Shown here one piece after another: positions 25,311 to 35,309 of a stretch of 64,000 nucleotides of DNA. The notes under the pieces were generated by a model, which searched no databases, was not told where the DNA came from, and saw only the letters and a program-made list of their open reading frames with translations. This DNA is from Sebastes aleutianus. Its lineage: Eukaryota; Chordata; Actinopteri; Perciformes; Sebastidae. The first letter of the stretch is position 1. Every line of letters begins with the position of its first letter. Where the stretch lies: assembly GCA_916700875.1 (NCBI GenBank), contig CAKAKS010000062.1, forward strand, positions 7,218,373-7,282,372, given 5' to 3'. The position numbers and the translations under genes are program-made.

Positions 25311-25743
25311 CAAAGGGGACATATCATGAAAAACTCACTTTTTCCATGCTTGTGCACATACAGTACATAGTATCTGGAGTGCCTACCAACCCACAAACTG
25401 TGAAATAAGATAACCCAGTCAGTTTTTTGCGCCTAGATCAGAAAACATGTGATTCAACAAGCCATTCAGATTTGGCTCCCCTTCCTATGTCACATGCAGG
25501 CTCATCATCGCCCACAGCTTGGGAATTAGCTTTGCAAAGGTGCACCATATTTTTTCTCTCAAGCCAATCAGAGCAGACTGCTATAATGGAGCGTTTCAGA
25601 CTGAGGGTGAATACAGGTATATTCAGACAAACAGTATGAGAAAAATAATGTGTTTTTTGAACATTAAAGCAAATAAACAAGTTCTAGTAGAAACCCAAGA
25701 TACAAGTATGAACCTGAAAATGAGCATGATATGTTCCCTTTAA
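25311..25743 (+). mobile_element. Inverted-repeat element, AAAGGGGACATATCATG family
   Basis: The left end aaaggggacatatcatg and right end catgatatgttccctttaa are inverted repeats with one mismatch over the first 17 nt. The right flank is TTAA; the left has TCAA, one base off. The inner segments agtagaaacccaagatacaag and gcgtttcagactgag are shared with 54082-54608, a second copy of the same family. The frames inside (70-80 aa) are not conserved as proteins. Non-autonomous. Confidence 0.8.
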
Positions 25744-27442
25744 AGGTCAGTCCGCCTTAAGTGAGCCTGGATCGAAATTGTTGCTAACTTCAGGGCTAAC
25801 CCCCTTCACTTTAATCAGCAGGTGGCAGGCAAGACACGGAAACTTGGCTTGGGTCTTGAGGAGTTGTAGCATTTATTCACCGACAAATAGCCTAAACTGC
25901 ACACACATTGCACAGCTACTGTACATTCACCGCTATAATGTTACTGCTAACTTCACACTCACTGTCACACACACACGTGCTCTCTCTCTCGACCACGCAC
26001 TCGCTAACGTTACGCCTTAAAGGGAGTTTGCTTCTTGTATAACATATTGTAGTTTAAAAAACATCTTAACAATACATTTTAAACTCTTTTCCCCCAGTTT
26101 CTTAGGCCTGGCGTGGAGTCAATTTAAACCCGGCGGACCGCTTGGTTTGCAGTACACTGGCGGGTAATCTCATTGAGACAAGCAGTCTCATTCTCAAGAG
26201 AGACCTGGTAACACTTGGTCTCACCTACAGGGGATATTTGGTGGCCACAGAGTAACTTTTTGTGGCCATCGGGCCGTGGTTAGTGTCAAACCCTGGATTA
26301 CATCAGGCTGTTTCGGAGATTGGCTTGCATAACCCTTCCTAAGCATAGTTTATTATGCTAACTATGTCACATAATGTACAGGAATGTTGGATTACCATCA
26401 TCCAAAGTAATAACTTTAACTTTGTAATTAAATTTGTGAGCTGGTTTCAACATACACTACCTCTTAAAACTTGTTGTTTTATATTTTTATTCTTTATTGA
26501 TACAAATTTAAACAGCTTCTAGCCTTATATAAACTCAGACTAATAGCCATGTTTTCCCACTGTCTGAATGAGTAACTATATAGGTATATATTTGTTCTGT
26601 GCAGTGGCTTCTGCTCCCTTTCTTTAGTATCCAGTGGGAACAAAAGAAGCACTGGTAGCTCAAAACACTTTTATTGGTTTTTCTGTGGTGGTATGGAGTG
26701 CCGGAGTGAGCGATCCACCAGGAACATCTGCCTTTGTTGCCCTGCCCAAATCTCACCACAAACTCTGTGTGTCTGAACGACATGCCACTTTTTCTGCAAC
26801 CACGCTTGACTGATGGGATTCCCGTCCAATCAGCTGTTAGATCTAAATGAACCCTGAGGGATTTGATTCCAGAGGGGAGCTTTTGAATCTCTCTCATTCC
26901 CTCCATCCAGATATCAATTAGTGTCAAGTTTCTGGCAGGTTCCTCTTATGGGGTTGATGTCAGCAGGGTTTAACAGCATGGGCCCGACAGTGAGGCTGCT
27001 CAGGATCCAAATGTACAGCATTAAACTCTGACCCAGCATAAACCTCCGTCCAACACCCTTCTTCTTCGTCTTCTTCACTGCCTCTCTCTCCCTCCATCTC
27101 TCCGTTTCGTTTTCTCTCACTAAAACACTCTTCATTAAATATAGTGTATGTATTTGTGATCAATCATCCAGGCAGCATGGGAGTTTAAATTGATTGTCAG
27201 GATCAAATTGCCTATAAAGACGTTGACGTGGCACAGAATCAGCAGCAGTTGCCTGATTGAATACAGGTACTGAACCGTGGCGAGTATGCTGAATAAAATA
27301 TTAAGGATAATGTTGATTATAAGTAAATGCATAAACAAACACTTTTTAAAAAAGCCAACTTTTCAGTTTCCCAAATGCAAGATTGGGAGCATTTCTATTG
27401 CCTCCACCCGGCTCTCAACATGGCAACAGCTGAGCCGGCAGT
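25744..27442. other. No recognisable gene
   Basis: The 130-aa minus-strand frame (26535-26927) has no domain I recognise and no splice support. The first 300 nt look repeat-like. CA runs are short. Confidence 0.4.
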
Positions 27443-27790
27443 GCTAACAGCGCTAACAGTAAAAACAAAGGCAACACTGCTGTCAGAGCTAACAATGTTA
27501 ACCTGGGGGGGAACCAGAGGGTGGGTGCTACGCCTCCGCAACAGCGCCGTCGGTCGGGAAGACGTTATCAGCTGTAACCGCCGTATGAGTAAAGTGCAGT
27601 GCAGTGGCCATTAGCTAGCCAGTGGGGCATGCTCACATACACGAACATGCACTAAAAGCATGAGCAACTGGCCTGGCAATGTCAACAAAACACGGAGAAG
27701 CTCTGATTACAACACACACAGAGGGAGAGCAACTTCATTCTCTGCTCAGGTAGACATTACTCCTCTATATCTTTACATAGCAAATAGTTA
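27443..27790 (-). mobile_element. Repeat family F, minus-strand copy
   Basis: Its reverse complement (ctatgtaaagatatagagga, taatgtctacctgagcagag, ctcatacggcggttacagct, gttagcgctgttag) aligns along its length with the plus-strand sequence at 34246-34578. The likely continuation at 27345-27442 resembles about 35240-35300. No coding capacity. Confidence 0.75.
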
Positions 27791-28947
27791 TAATAATAAA
27801 TAAGTACATAAACTAAGTAAAACTGGTCTCGAACACAGGCCTTCTGGTTGAAAGTTGATTTTATTCTACGTCACTATCGCTGAGAGTAGCATATTTACAC
27901 GGATGCATTTACATTGCAGTCAGTACAGACTACATGACGTACAAATGACACGCCAAAAGCAAAAACGGCGTTCTTATTGCATGCAAAATACCTTGTGCAT
28001 AATTATGTCATTCATACACCTTTTCGGGCGAACATGTTGTGAGTGTGGCTTTCCTATTTTTTGTTTGTTTGTTGATGTCTGTAAGCCAGCAGCTCACTAG
28101 AATAGGTGTGCGTTTTCCCTCAGTTTTTTTTTTAGCTTGCTAAAATTAAATTAAATTGTGTAGTTTAACACATGAAGAGTCTCAAGTTGGCTCCCCATTT
28201 ATGCTGCTCACCGGGCACATATGCCACAAAAAGCTTTTCAGGCTTCTGTGCTTTTTGCACCCATCCAGTACTTTTCTGGCTGAGCCAGGTGACTTCCTGC
28301 TGACTCCCCTCACACATTAATCCCAGATAGGATAAACTGACTCTGGACCGGGTCAGCTTCGAAGATATCATAAGCTACTGGAGTCCACTGGCACAGCAGT
28401 CTGGCTCCTAAATGGATAAACCCAAATCTGGTGAAATTAAATTAAATGAACTGGATCTCTTTTCAAAGTGGCTCACCCCAATTATATGGATTTATTTGTG
28501 TATTTGCATCTGTATATTGTCACTTGTAATGCTTCTGTTTTGGTTACCTGCCTGGGGACTACGGAGGTAAATTAGCATTCTTGCCAACATCTTGTATTTT
28601 ATACTGATGTTCATTAACATAATCTGTCCCTATCAAACATACAAACAAATGAAATTAATAAAACATATAGCTATATCTCACCAAACTCTAATCAATTCAG
28701 CTCAGTCACAATGAAATGATTTACTAATACTGCTCTTTTGAGACTTTTATTTTTATTGCATTGATATTATAAAGAATCATTTTGAGCGTTTGATTGTATT
28801 CTTTTTTTTGTGTATGGGGGAAAAGTGTTCTGGGGTCAGTGGGCGTCATGTATCCTGCAGTTACAACTGTGGCCGCCGCTCAAAATCGCCTTTCAGCCCA
28901 GTTTGCAGAAATCCTTTTTTAGTTTTTGCCCCTGTCTGTGGCACATC

Positions 28948-29572
28948 TTAAAGCTGCAGTGGGTAGAAATGGAGCAAATATGATGAAAAAAGTTATTTTT
29001 ATAAAACAGTCACTTTATCCTGACAGTAGTGCATGAGACAGGTAATCTGTGAAAAAATCATGTGTCTCTGTGTCCTCCGGTGCTCCTAATGGCATCTGCA
29101 AGATTTCACAGACCGGAGGAAAACAACCAATCAGAGTTGATCTGGAGCCTTGCCATCTCGTCAAACGGTCAAACCAGGCAGCGCTGATCAAATATTAATC
29201 AATATTCTGTTACTGTATTAACTATTTCTCACCTCAAATGTTTTCAGAAACATATTGTAGTGTACTGTTTAGCTGTAAAATGAGAAAGATTGTGACCCAG
29301 GGCAACCATGTTGAGATCTGTTGAGGTAATATATAGCCCCGCCCACCAGCCGGAGCACAGCCAATAGGAACGCTCAATAGAAACGCTCTCTCTGAAATGA
29401 CCTGTGATCGGCCAAAATCAAACGTCACCGGCTAGATTTTTTAAAGCCTGAAAAACAGGGCCATGAGGAGGTGCAGAAGTCTCTCAGAACACTTGATTTA
29501 TAATATGCTGAAAGGTTATCATGGAATTTTTGCCCAATGATGCTAAAAATATTCTGCCTACTGAAGCTTTAA
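28948..29572 (+). mobile_element. Inverted-repeat element, TTAAAGCTGCAGTGGGTAGAA family
   Basis: The left end is ttaaagctgcagtgggtagaa and the right end attctgcctactgaagctttaa. As inverted repeats they match over about 20 nt with few mismatches. TTAA is present at both edges. The interior (625 bp in all) has no conserved frame. Confidence 0.8.
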
Positions 29573-30058
29573 GGTGTAGGCGGAAACCCAAAACCATCTA
29601 TTCAGCCCAACAGTTCAACAATTAACCTCAGGGGGAAATATTTATAATAATACATTTTATTACTCAAAACATAGGAGCTCTAGACACAATTAATCTCCCT
29701 TATTAGCTCCCTATAGTGTTTTCTATACAGAATCCCTTTGTTACTATGGCTACACATGAAAGGAATATAATGGAATAAACTAATAAATGAACTAAAATAA
29801 TAACAACAATAAGGCTTTCCTTGTGTTTCTCTATTGCTTCCACCCACGGAAGGTATATGAGGCTGCCTAATACATTTTTCATCCCATTTCCATTATCTAC
29901 TGCTGACTGCATGGTGATGCATGAAGCACCGTGTGTGTGTGTGTGTCTCCCACTGTGTGCGCTACAGTACGTCCCTATTAGCCCGGCATCACGTCACGTG
30001 TCAGGACTCCCGAGGTCCTGGGCCAAGTTCCTCCGTGTCAGATCATCCACGGAGCTTC

Positions 30059-30059
<1 letters not shown>
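29573..30059. other. Upstream flank of the calcium channel gene
   Basis: AT-rich until about 29900, then a short GT run (29931-29946) and more GC-rich sequence with cacgtcacgtgtcagg (a CACGTG E-box-like palindrome near 29997). No TATA box that I can defend. Confidence 0.35.
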
Positions 30060-30095
<36 letters not shown>

Positions 30096-30118
30096 ACACG
30101 CGCGCACACAGAGCACAG
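30060..30118 (+). repeat. (CA)n / CG-containing microsatellite near the presumed promoter
   Basis: About 14 CA units, an interruption, then more CA and a CGCGCG step. It lies just upstream of a GC-rich stretch (30119-30180) and may sit in the promoter or the transcribed leader. Confidence 0.9.
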
Positions 30119-30614
30119 CGACCCTCCTCCTGCGCGCATCTCCGCTCCACGCTGCGTAAAACCAACACCTCGGCGAGGATGGACGGATGGATGGACGCGT
30201 GGATGTGGATAGATGGAACCGAATGAAGAATACTTCCAGTGATTTTTTTTCTTTTTTCTTTATTATTATAACGACTCTCTCGGATTAACCTTTTTAATCT
30301 GTGAAAAGCAAAAAGAAGTAAAGGATTTGAGGAGAGGGGAAGGAAGAAAGGAAAGGAAAGGAAAGGAAAGCTCCGGGTTGCTGAGGAAAGGCTGGGTGCG
30401 TCTGGAAACACGGAAAGTCACGGATCATGCTTATGGGAACTTCCGATTCCGTCTCGATAAGGTATTTTATGAAAAGAATAAAGTTGTTCTGTTTCACTGT
30501 GATGTTTTAATTCCCCGTCGAGTCCAGGATTGAGTCCACTTTTTAAATGGCGAGGAAACCAAAACAGGTGACGCTCCATTCTCTCTCGTTTCCTTTGACA
30601 CCGTTTGAAATGCA
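30119..30614 (+). promoter_or_regulatory. Candidate promoter / non-coding first exon of the calcium channel gene
   Basis: An exon must exist upstream of the 3' splice site at 31727, and this is the nearest plausible place. The left part is GC-rich with several CpG. Two donor-like sites close it: cag|gtgacg after 30567 and gca|gtaagt after 30614. Inside lies a short upstream reading frame and a purine run (gaaaggaaaggaaaggaaag around 30349). Neither the transcription start nor which donor is used can be fixed from sequence. The candidate exon at 16923-17036 is an alternative. Confidence 0.35.
30179..30226 (+). other. Short upstream open reading frame in the presumed leader
   Basis: ATG at 30179 opens a 15-codon frame (MDGWMDAWMWIDGTE, then TGA). 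It is made mostly of degenerate GGATG-type repeats, so it is probably not a functional peptide. If transcribed it would precede the main ATG and could lower translation. Confidence 0.3.
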
Positions 30615-31540
30615 GTAAGTGCTTTTTTTTTTTTTAACAACATCTAACCAAGTTAGATCATGTTTTCTATCTTTAATTCTCACACATTCCCTTCATTAAC
30701 TGTCTGGAGCGTCAGATGCGCTTTTCTCACATAAGCAGCCAAACGATGGACACACAACAAAGCCCATTAAAAAAAAGCCCTTAAAAGAGAAAAGTCTGTT
30801 AGCTGGATTATGATGACTAATGTTTGTTTCTCGATGTTATTGTACTTAAATATAATAATAATCAGGATTAGTGTGGCATTTATTGTGTGTGTGTGTTTTT
30901 TTCCTTCTTTTTGCGCATTCCCTGCCCACCATTGCGTGGTGTGGGCTAAAAAACCTCCAGTATAGACCAGAGACAGAGCAGTCCATCTGTTCAATCACAT
31001 AGCAACAGGAAGGAAGAGCGAGGGAGAGTACAAAAAAAAAAAAAAATCCCCACTATTTCTCACAATATCACAATATGATTCTGTGGCACTGATTTATAGT
31101 TTACTACTTGGATACATATTTGGGTTTATGGTGTCACTGAAACAGCAGATAATTGAAGATAATTGTCTGTCTATGTGTATTGCATTAATTGATCTCTTAT
31201 ATCATAATTCGCACACTATGTACTTGATGTTCCAGCAAAGATTTCTTAGTTTTGTGTGATCATTTCTAGTTAATTTTGAACTGGCTAGAGAGACAGAAAG
31301 AGGAAATGTTTGATATAAATGCTCATGGACAGCATCAAGCGCTGCCAGGTTAGTAAACGAATATTGATAAACTGTGTCTATAATTGATTGGAAGCAAGTA
31401 CTTTTGTTGCCGAGGGGATTGTGGAGGAAACCGTGTGTTTGCTTGGCTCATTATGTGATTTGTCTCCAATTGCTCTTTGCTAAGTTGATCTCTCTCTTCC
31501 GCCCTTTTCCTCTCCTCTGTCACCGTTTCTCTACATCTTC
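30615..31540 (+). other. Presumed 5'UTR intron
   Basis: AT-rich, with a T run at 30624-30636, an A run at about 31031 and a pyrimidine-rich right part from 31490. It contains no conserved frame. The length from donor candidate to acceptor is about 1.1 kb. Confidence 0.35.
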
Positions 31541-31664
31541 TTCTCCAAATGTTCTTTCACTCCTCTCCGTCTCTGCATCTCCTTCTCCAAATGTTCTTTC
31601 ACTCCTCTCCGTCTCTGCATCCTCTTCTCCAAATGTTCTTTTCTCCTCTCCGTCTCTGCCTCTC
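31541..31664 (+). repeat. 42-bp minisatellite, about 3 copies
   Basis: The units begin at 31541, 31583 and 31625, each starting ttctccaaatgttctttt or ttctccaaatgttctttc. The first two are almost identical; the third has a small deletion. The array is pyrimidine-rich and ends 63 nt before the 3' splice site of the coding exon. Confidence 0.93.
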
Positions 31665-31690
31665 TCATCGCACCCGTCGTTTCCACACCT

Positions 31691-31727
31691 CCCACTAACC
31701 CGTCTCCCTCTGACCTCCCCCCCCTAG
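31691..31727 (+). promoter_or_regulatory. 3' splice site of the first coding exon
   Basis: Branch-point-like ccactaacc (A near 31697), then a C/T-rich run and cccccccctag ending at 31727. It matches the major-class acceptor consensus. It places the exon start at 31728, so the 5'UTR is interrupted by an intron just before the start codon. Confidence 0.75.
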
Positions 31728-31751
31728 AGTGGCTCTGCCTGATGCTCTATC
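31728..31751 (+). other. 5'UTR part of the first coding exon
   Basis: 24 nt (starting agtggctctgcc) between the acceptor and the ATG. It contains one in-frame stop-like TGA in gcctgatgct, consistent with untranslated sequence. Confidence 0.65.
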
Positions 31752-32200
31752 ATGACTGATGGCGAGGGGAGAGTGCGCTTTCAGTACGCAGAGTGCCCGG
31801 AGGGGCAGGAGGAGTCGCGGGAGGAGGTGAGGCTCGCCATACCACCGTCGCCCTACAGGAACGACGCCCCGGGTCACGATGTTGACCCTGGAGGAATCCA
31901 TGATGATGAGGAGGAGGAAGAGGAGGAGGAGGAGGTGGAAACAAGGAGGAGGGGGAGTGGTCGGGGCGACGGAGCAGAATGGAGTCCCGAGGTTCAGGAG
32001 CACGAAGACCAGGAACCGGAACTGGAAGTGGAAGTCGGACCGACGTTGGGAGTTCGCATCAGGGCTCCTATTCGGGATCCAGACTGCGTGTCCGAGGAAG
32101 AGGAGCAGCAGCCGTACCCTTTGCTGGCCCCCGTGGCCTTCTTCTGCTTAAAGCAGACGACAAGGCCTCGCAACTGGTGTCTCCGCGTCGTCTGTAACCC
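31752..32200 (+). CDS. T-type voltage-gated calcium channel alpha-1 subunit (Cav3 family), first coding exon
   Basis: The product is the N-terminus of a low-voltage-activated calcium channel, a plasma-membrane pore protein that opens near resting potential and supports burst firing and pacemaking. The exon gives 149 full codons plus two bases of codon 150. Residues 1-115 are a hydrophilic, acidic tail with a run of nine glutamates at about 53-61. Residues 122-150 (PYPLLAPVAFFCLKQTTRPRN then WCLRVVCNP) match the conserved Cav3 block that runs into VCNPWFE and segment IS1. The core LAPVAFFCLKQTT with PRNWC is closest to my memory of Cav3.3 (CACNA1I). The start MTDG, QTTRPR and WCLR favour Cav3.2 (CACNA1H). 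The paralogue is unresolved and Cav3.1 is less likely. The ATG is chosen because it lies 24 nt after a good acceptor. Similarity stops exactly at CNP, where an AT-AC donor sits. Reading through would give nine foreign residues and a stop at 32229. No later exon is in the window. Confidence 0.88.
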
Positions 32201-32209
32201 ATATCCTTT
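32201..32209 (+). promoter_or_regulatory. Minor-class (U12-type) AT-AC 5' splice site
   Basis: ATATCCTTT immediately follows ...TGT AAC CC, the coding sequence for C-N-P. It equals the U12-type 5' splice site consensus of the AT-AC class exactly. It leaves a phase-2 intron, so the next exon should supply one base to finish Pro and then Trp-Phe-Glu. Minor-class introns are known in voltage-gated sodium and calcium channel alpha-subunit genes. The alternative major-class donor T|GTAACC at 32194 would cut before N-P, which are conserved, so I prefer the AT-AC site. Confidence 0.8.
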
Positions 32210-34245
32210 CATTCATATGCTGGAAACATAATTCTGTCTGGCGCCTGGTAAGAACCAAATATGTCCTCGCTTCCTGCATGTGTGAGTATTTGCCAAGCTT
32301 TACACATGTCCCTTCAATACAAGGTATGTGATTCATATGCTTTCTAGGTCCAAAACATGATGCTGTTGAGAATGGGTGCAGCTTTCTAAAATGCTAGCCA
32401 TGTAAATGTAGCAACTTGCTGGCTCCTATGAGACTAAAGGAGCACTAGAGGAGCAGGCTCCACACTGTCCAGATTTGACAGGTCATTTGTCCAAACGGTG
32501 GGGTTGATTCTCCTCAGGATGCCTTAGTTTGGGCATATGAGATGAGATGAGTAATGAAGTGTATGGCTGGATGTAGGAATGACCGGTCTTGCTGCAGTTG
32601 TCTTGAGCTCGTCTTCATTTGGGGAAAATGTTACTTTTGCTGAGTTTCTCTCTCCTGCGCTGACTTGAGATTTGGATGGTTTTAAACTTGTGTACTGATC
32701 GGTTCTTTTCTGTATGACTATAAAGAGGGTAATAGGCACCAAAATCCAAGTGCAGTAAGTTGCTCATTCTCTTGGCCTAACCACATTGGTGTGGCGGGGT
32801 TAAAGAGGCAGCGTGGCCTCTATAAGAGCCACTATCAGAGCTTTTAGGCTGCCAAAAGTACATTCACATACACATTAAAGCAAAATTAGCTTTAATTTTA
32901 CCACTTCAGTGTTTTTAGACAGCATTTTTTAAGACATGTTTCCCGAATGTCCATTCCATTCTGCGGGGAATCCCAACACAGTGGCGCAATGCTCTTTTCT
33001 AGTCACATTTAGTAACATCTTTCCACTGATTATGTACCGTATGTATCTATTTCAGCTGTCCTACTTTTTACTTGGCATCGTTTCTTTACTTTCATTCTTG
33101 TTTTGGTATACTCTACCTGGGTTTATCTTCAGTGTAGATTTGAAGTGCTGGGTAACATCACTCGAGTTTGTTTTTGGATCAAATTCAACTATAATTCAGA
33201 GCTATCTGCTCCGTGTGATTAGAGTTACCCATCATAAATCACACTGTACAGATTAAATACCATCTTTGAGATGACAGTATCCCTCTGCTTACATTTCCCG
33301 GCAGCCATTTTGTGCTAAAAAAATCATTCATTTTAGTGCGGGGATGCCAAATAGTCCAAGCGAAATCAGCTTTTAGCCGCTCACGTCTGTTTTAGCATCT
33401 ATTATTACCCCTCAGCTGAACATCCTGCCTGGATAATTTTCATCTGTGGGATGTTTTAACACACTGGAGCAAAAAAGAACAGAGTGTGCATCCAAATCCA
33501 AACGCCATGAAAAGAATTTGAAGATGAACCACTGCAATATTCTTTCATTCCTGATGCGGTGCAGTGGGGGTGGTGTAAAAACAAAAATCAGGACCTGAGT
33601 CGTATTTATTTGCTAAGTGCATTCCTGTGTACCTGGAATCTCCAGGGTAGATATAAAAACAACAACTAAATTATAAAATGCAGACTAGACTTCTTCTTTC
33701 ATATCTCCCCTTTGTGTTCTAGTGTTGTGTTGTGGGTAGGTTATCGCTGCTGTAGACTCTGACTGACTGCATCCACACATGATTTTGTAACAGCACTGCA
33801 TGACAGTTTGGTATCTTGTGTGTGTTTGAACAAGCTTATGGCAGCTTGGAGATGGAAGTGTGTCTTTTGGAGAGGAATCTTGACAAAGTGTTTGATGTTG
33901 GAGATAGATGCTGTAGACAGGTAGATAAACCGTTAGATCCATATTCGCTGTTGTTTCAGGAGTACGTACAGTAGCTGCAGAGCTGCATGTAAACATTTAT
34001 TTACTTCTGCTCTAGGAAGGGGAGTGTATGATTCATACCCCAATCAGACCGACACTGTGACGCGGGTTTGCCCACGTCGATGGTCTGTCTGAACGGGTCA
34101 ATGCGCGTTTAGCCAACTCTCCTTCAAGACATTTGAATATGAATATGGATCTGATGCTACAAGGCCTTGGTGAACTGCTCTTTCTGTCAGGGATGGGAAT
34201 TGATTTGCTCTATATGATATCCAGAGCATTAAGATAGCAACAAAC
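32210..34245. other. Intron sequence, no recognisable feature
   Basis: No gene or repeat that I can support. The 106-aa plus-strand frame (32936-33256) is hydrophobic but has no family match, splice support or start context. Confidence 0.45.
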
Positions 34246-34578
34246 AACTATTGTCTATGTAAAGATATAGATGAGTAATGTCTACCTGAGCAGAGAATGA
34301 AGTCACTCTCCCTCTGTGTGTGATTGTAATCAGAGCTTCTCCGTGCTTTGTTGACATCGACGGGCCGGGTACACTTGTTTTAGGTGCATGTGAGCGTGCC
34401 CCGTTGGCTAGCTCACGGCTGCCGCTATGTACTGTGCTCATACGGCGGTTATAGCTGATGACGTCGTCCCGACTGACGCCATCATCGCAGAAGCATAGCG
34501 CCCACCCTCTTGTTCCCCCTCAGGTTAACACCGTTAGCTCTGTCAGCACTTTTGCCTTGTTTTCACTGTTAGCGCTAG
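34246..34578 (+). mobile_element. Repeat family F, plus-strand copy
   Basis: It aligns with the reverse complement of 27443-27790 (ctatgtaaagatatagatga, taatgtctacctgagcagag, atacggcggttatagctgat, tcactgttagcgctag). A likely right part is found near 35240-35300 (gagctgtgtggaggccaatg, ttgcatttagcacctttaa). About 650 bp of other DNA, including a C15 tract at 35111-35125, lies between and may be an insertion. Confidence 0.7.
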
Positions 34579-35309
34579 AAAATTACATCATCACGACTTT
34601 CGCGTTATGAGTGAGATGCTCCGCAAGTTGTCGCAGAGCTTGGTCGTGTACCTCTGAAGTTTTGCAACTACGCGCCCACTGCGCGCGCTGCGTCTTTCAT
34701 TTCAACATGGACACCTTCGAGGGAAGACTGGCCGAGCAGACATCTCTACAACTGTTCATTGAGAGACCACAGGGACAGTCACATGTCATTAAATACTTGG
34801 AAATAAAAAGGGAACACACTGGAGAAAGAAGCCGCAGGCTGTGAAAGAATACGAGAAATCGTTTTTAGTAAAAGCTAAATAAAAGGTCTCATGCAAAGAG
34901 CGGCGACCCGAGGGGAAGCACCGAGAGACAGAAAGTAAACTTTGACTTGGAGGTAAGCGACAGTAATAATAACAGTACAAAAATGCAATGTTTGGCGGTA
35001 CGTTCTGTACGTCGGTGTTTAGTGTTTACTACTGTTGTCAGGCAGCCTACTTTCCTTTCCGGTAACACTCGTTAACTTCTTGCTTATCCACAGAATATTT
35101 TGTTTTTACGCCCCCCCCCCCCCGGCGTTTTGGACCAACGAATAATGCATTAAGCATAAACGCCTCTGTACATGCTTGTGTTGCGCACGCCATCTACGGA
35201 GGCCCGCGCCACAGTGTCTTGCGGGAGTATAAACAAAGCTTTAGTTGTGGCCATGAGAGCTGTGTGGAGGCCAATGTTGCATTTAGCACCTTTAATAATA
35301 CGTGCATCT

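Noticed and set aside
32194..32231. Ordinary GT donor at 32194, or read-through to the stop at 32229
   Set aside because: Both lose the match to the conserved Cys-Asn-Pro-Trp-Phe-Glu block; the AT-AC site at 32201 preserves it.
34710..34844. Frame starting MDTFEGRLAEQ, reminiscent of the start of transposon-encoded MADF/Myb-like proteins
   Set aside because: The resemblance is limited to a few residues and is lost afterwards; too weak to call a Harbinger remnant without a search.
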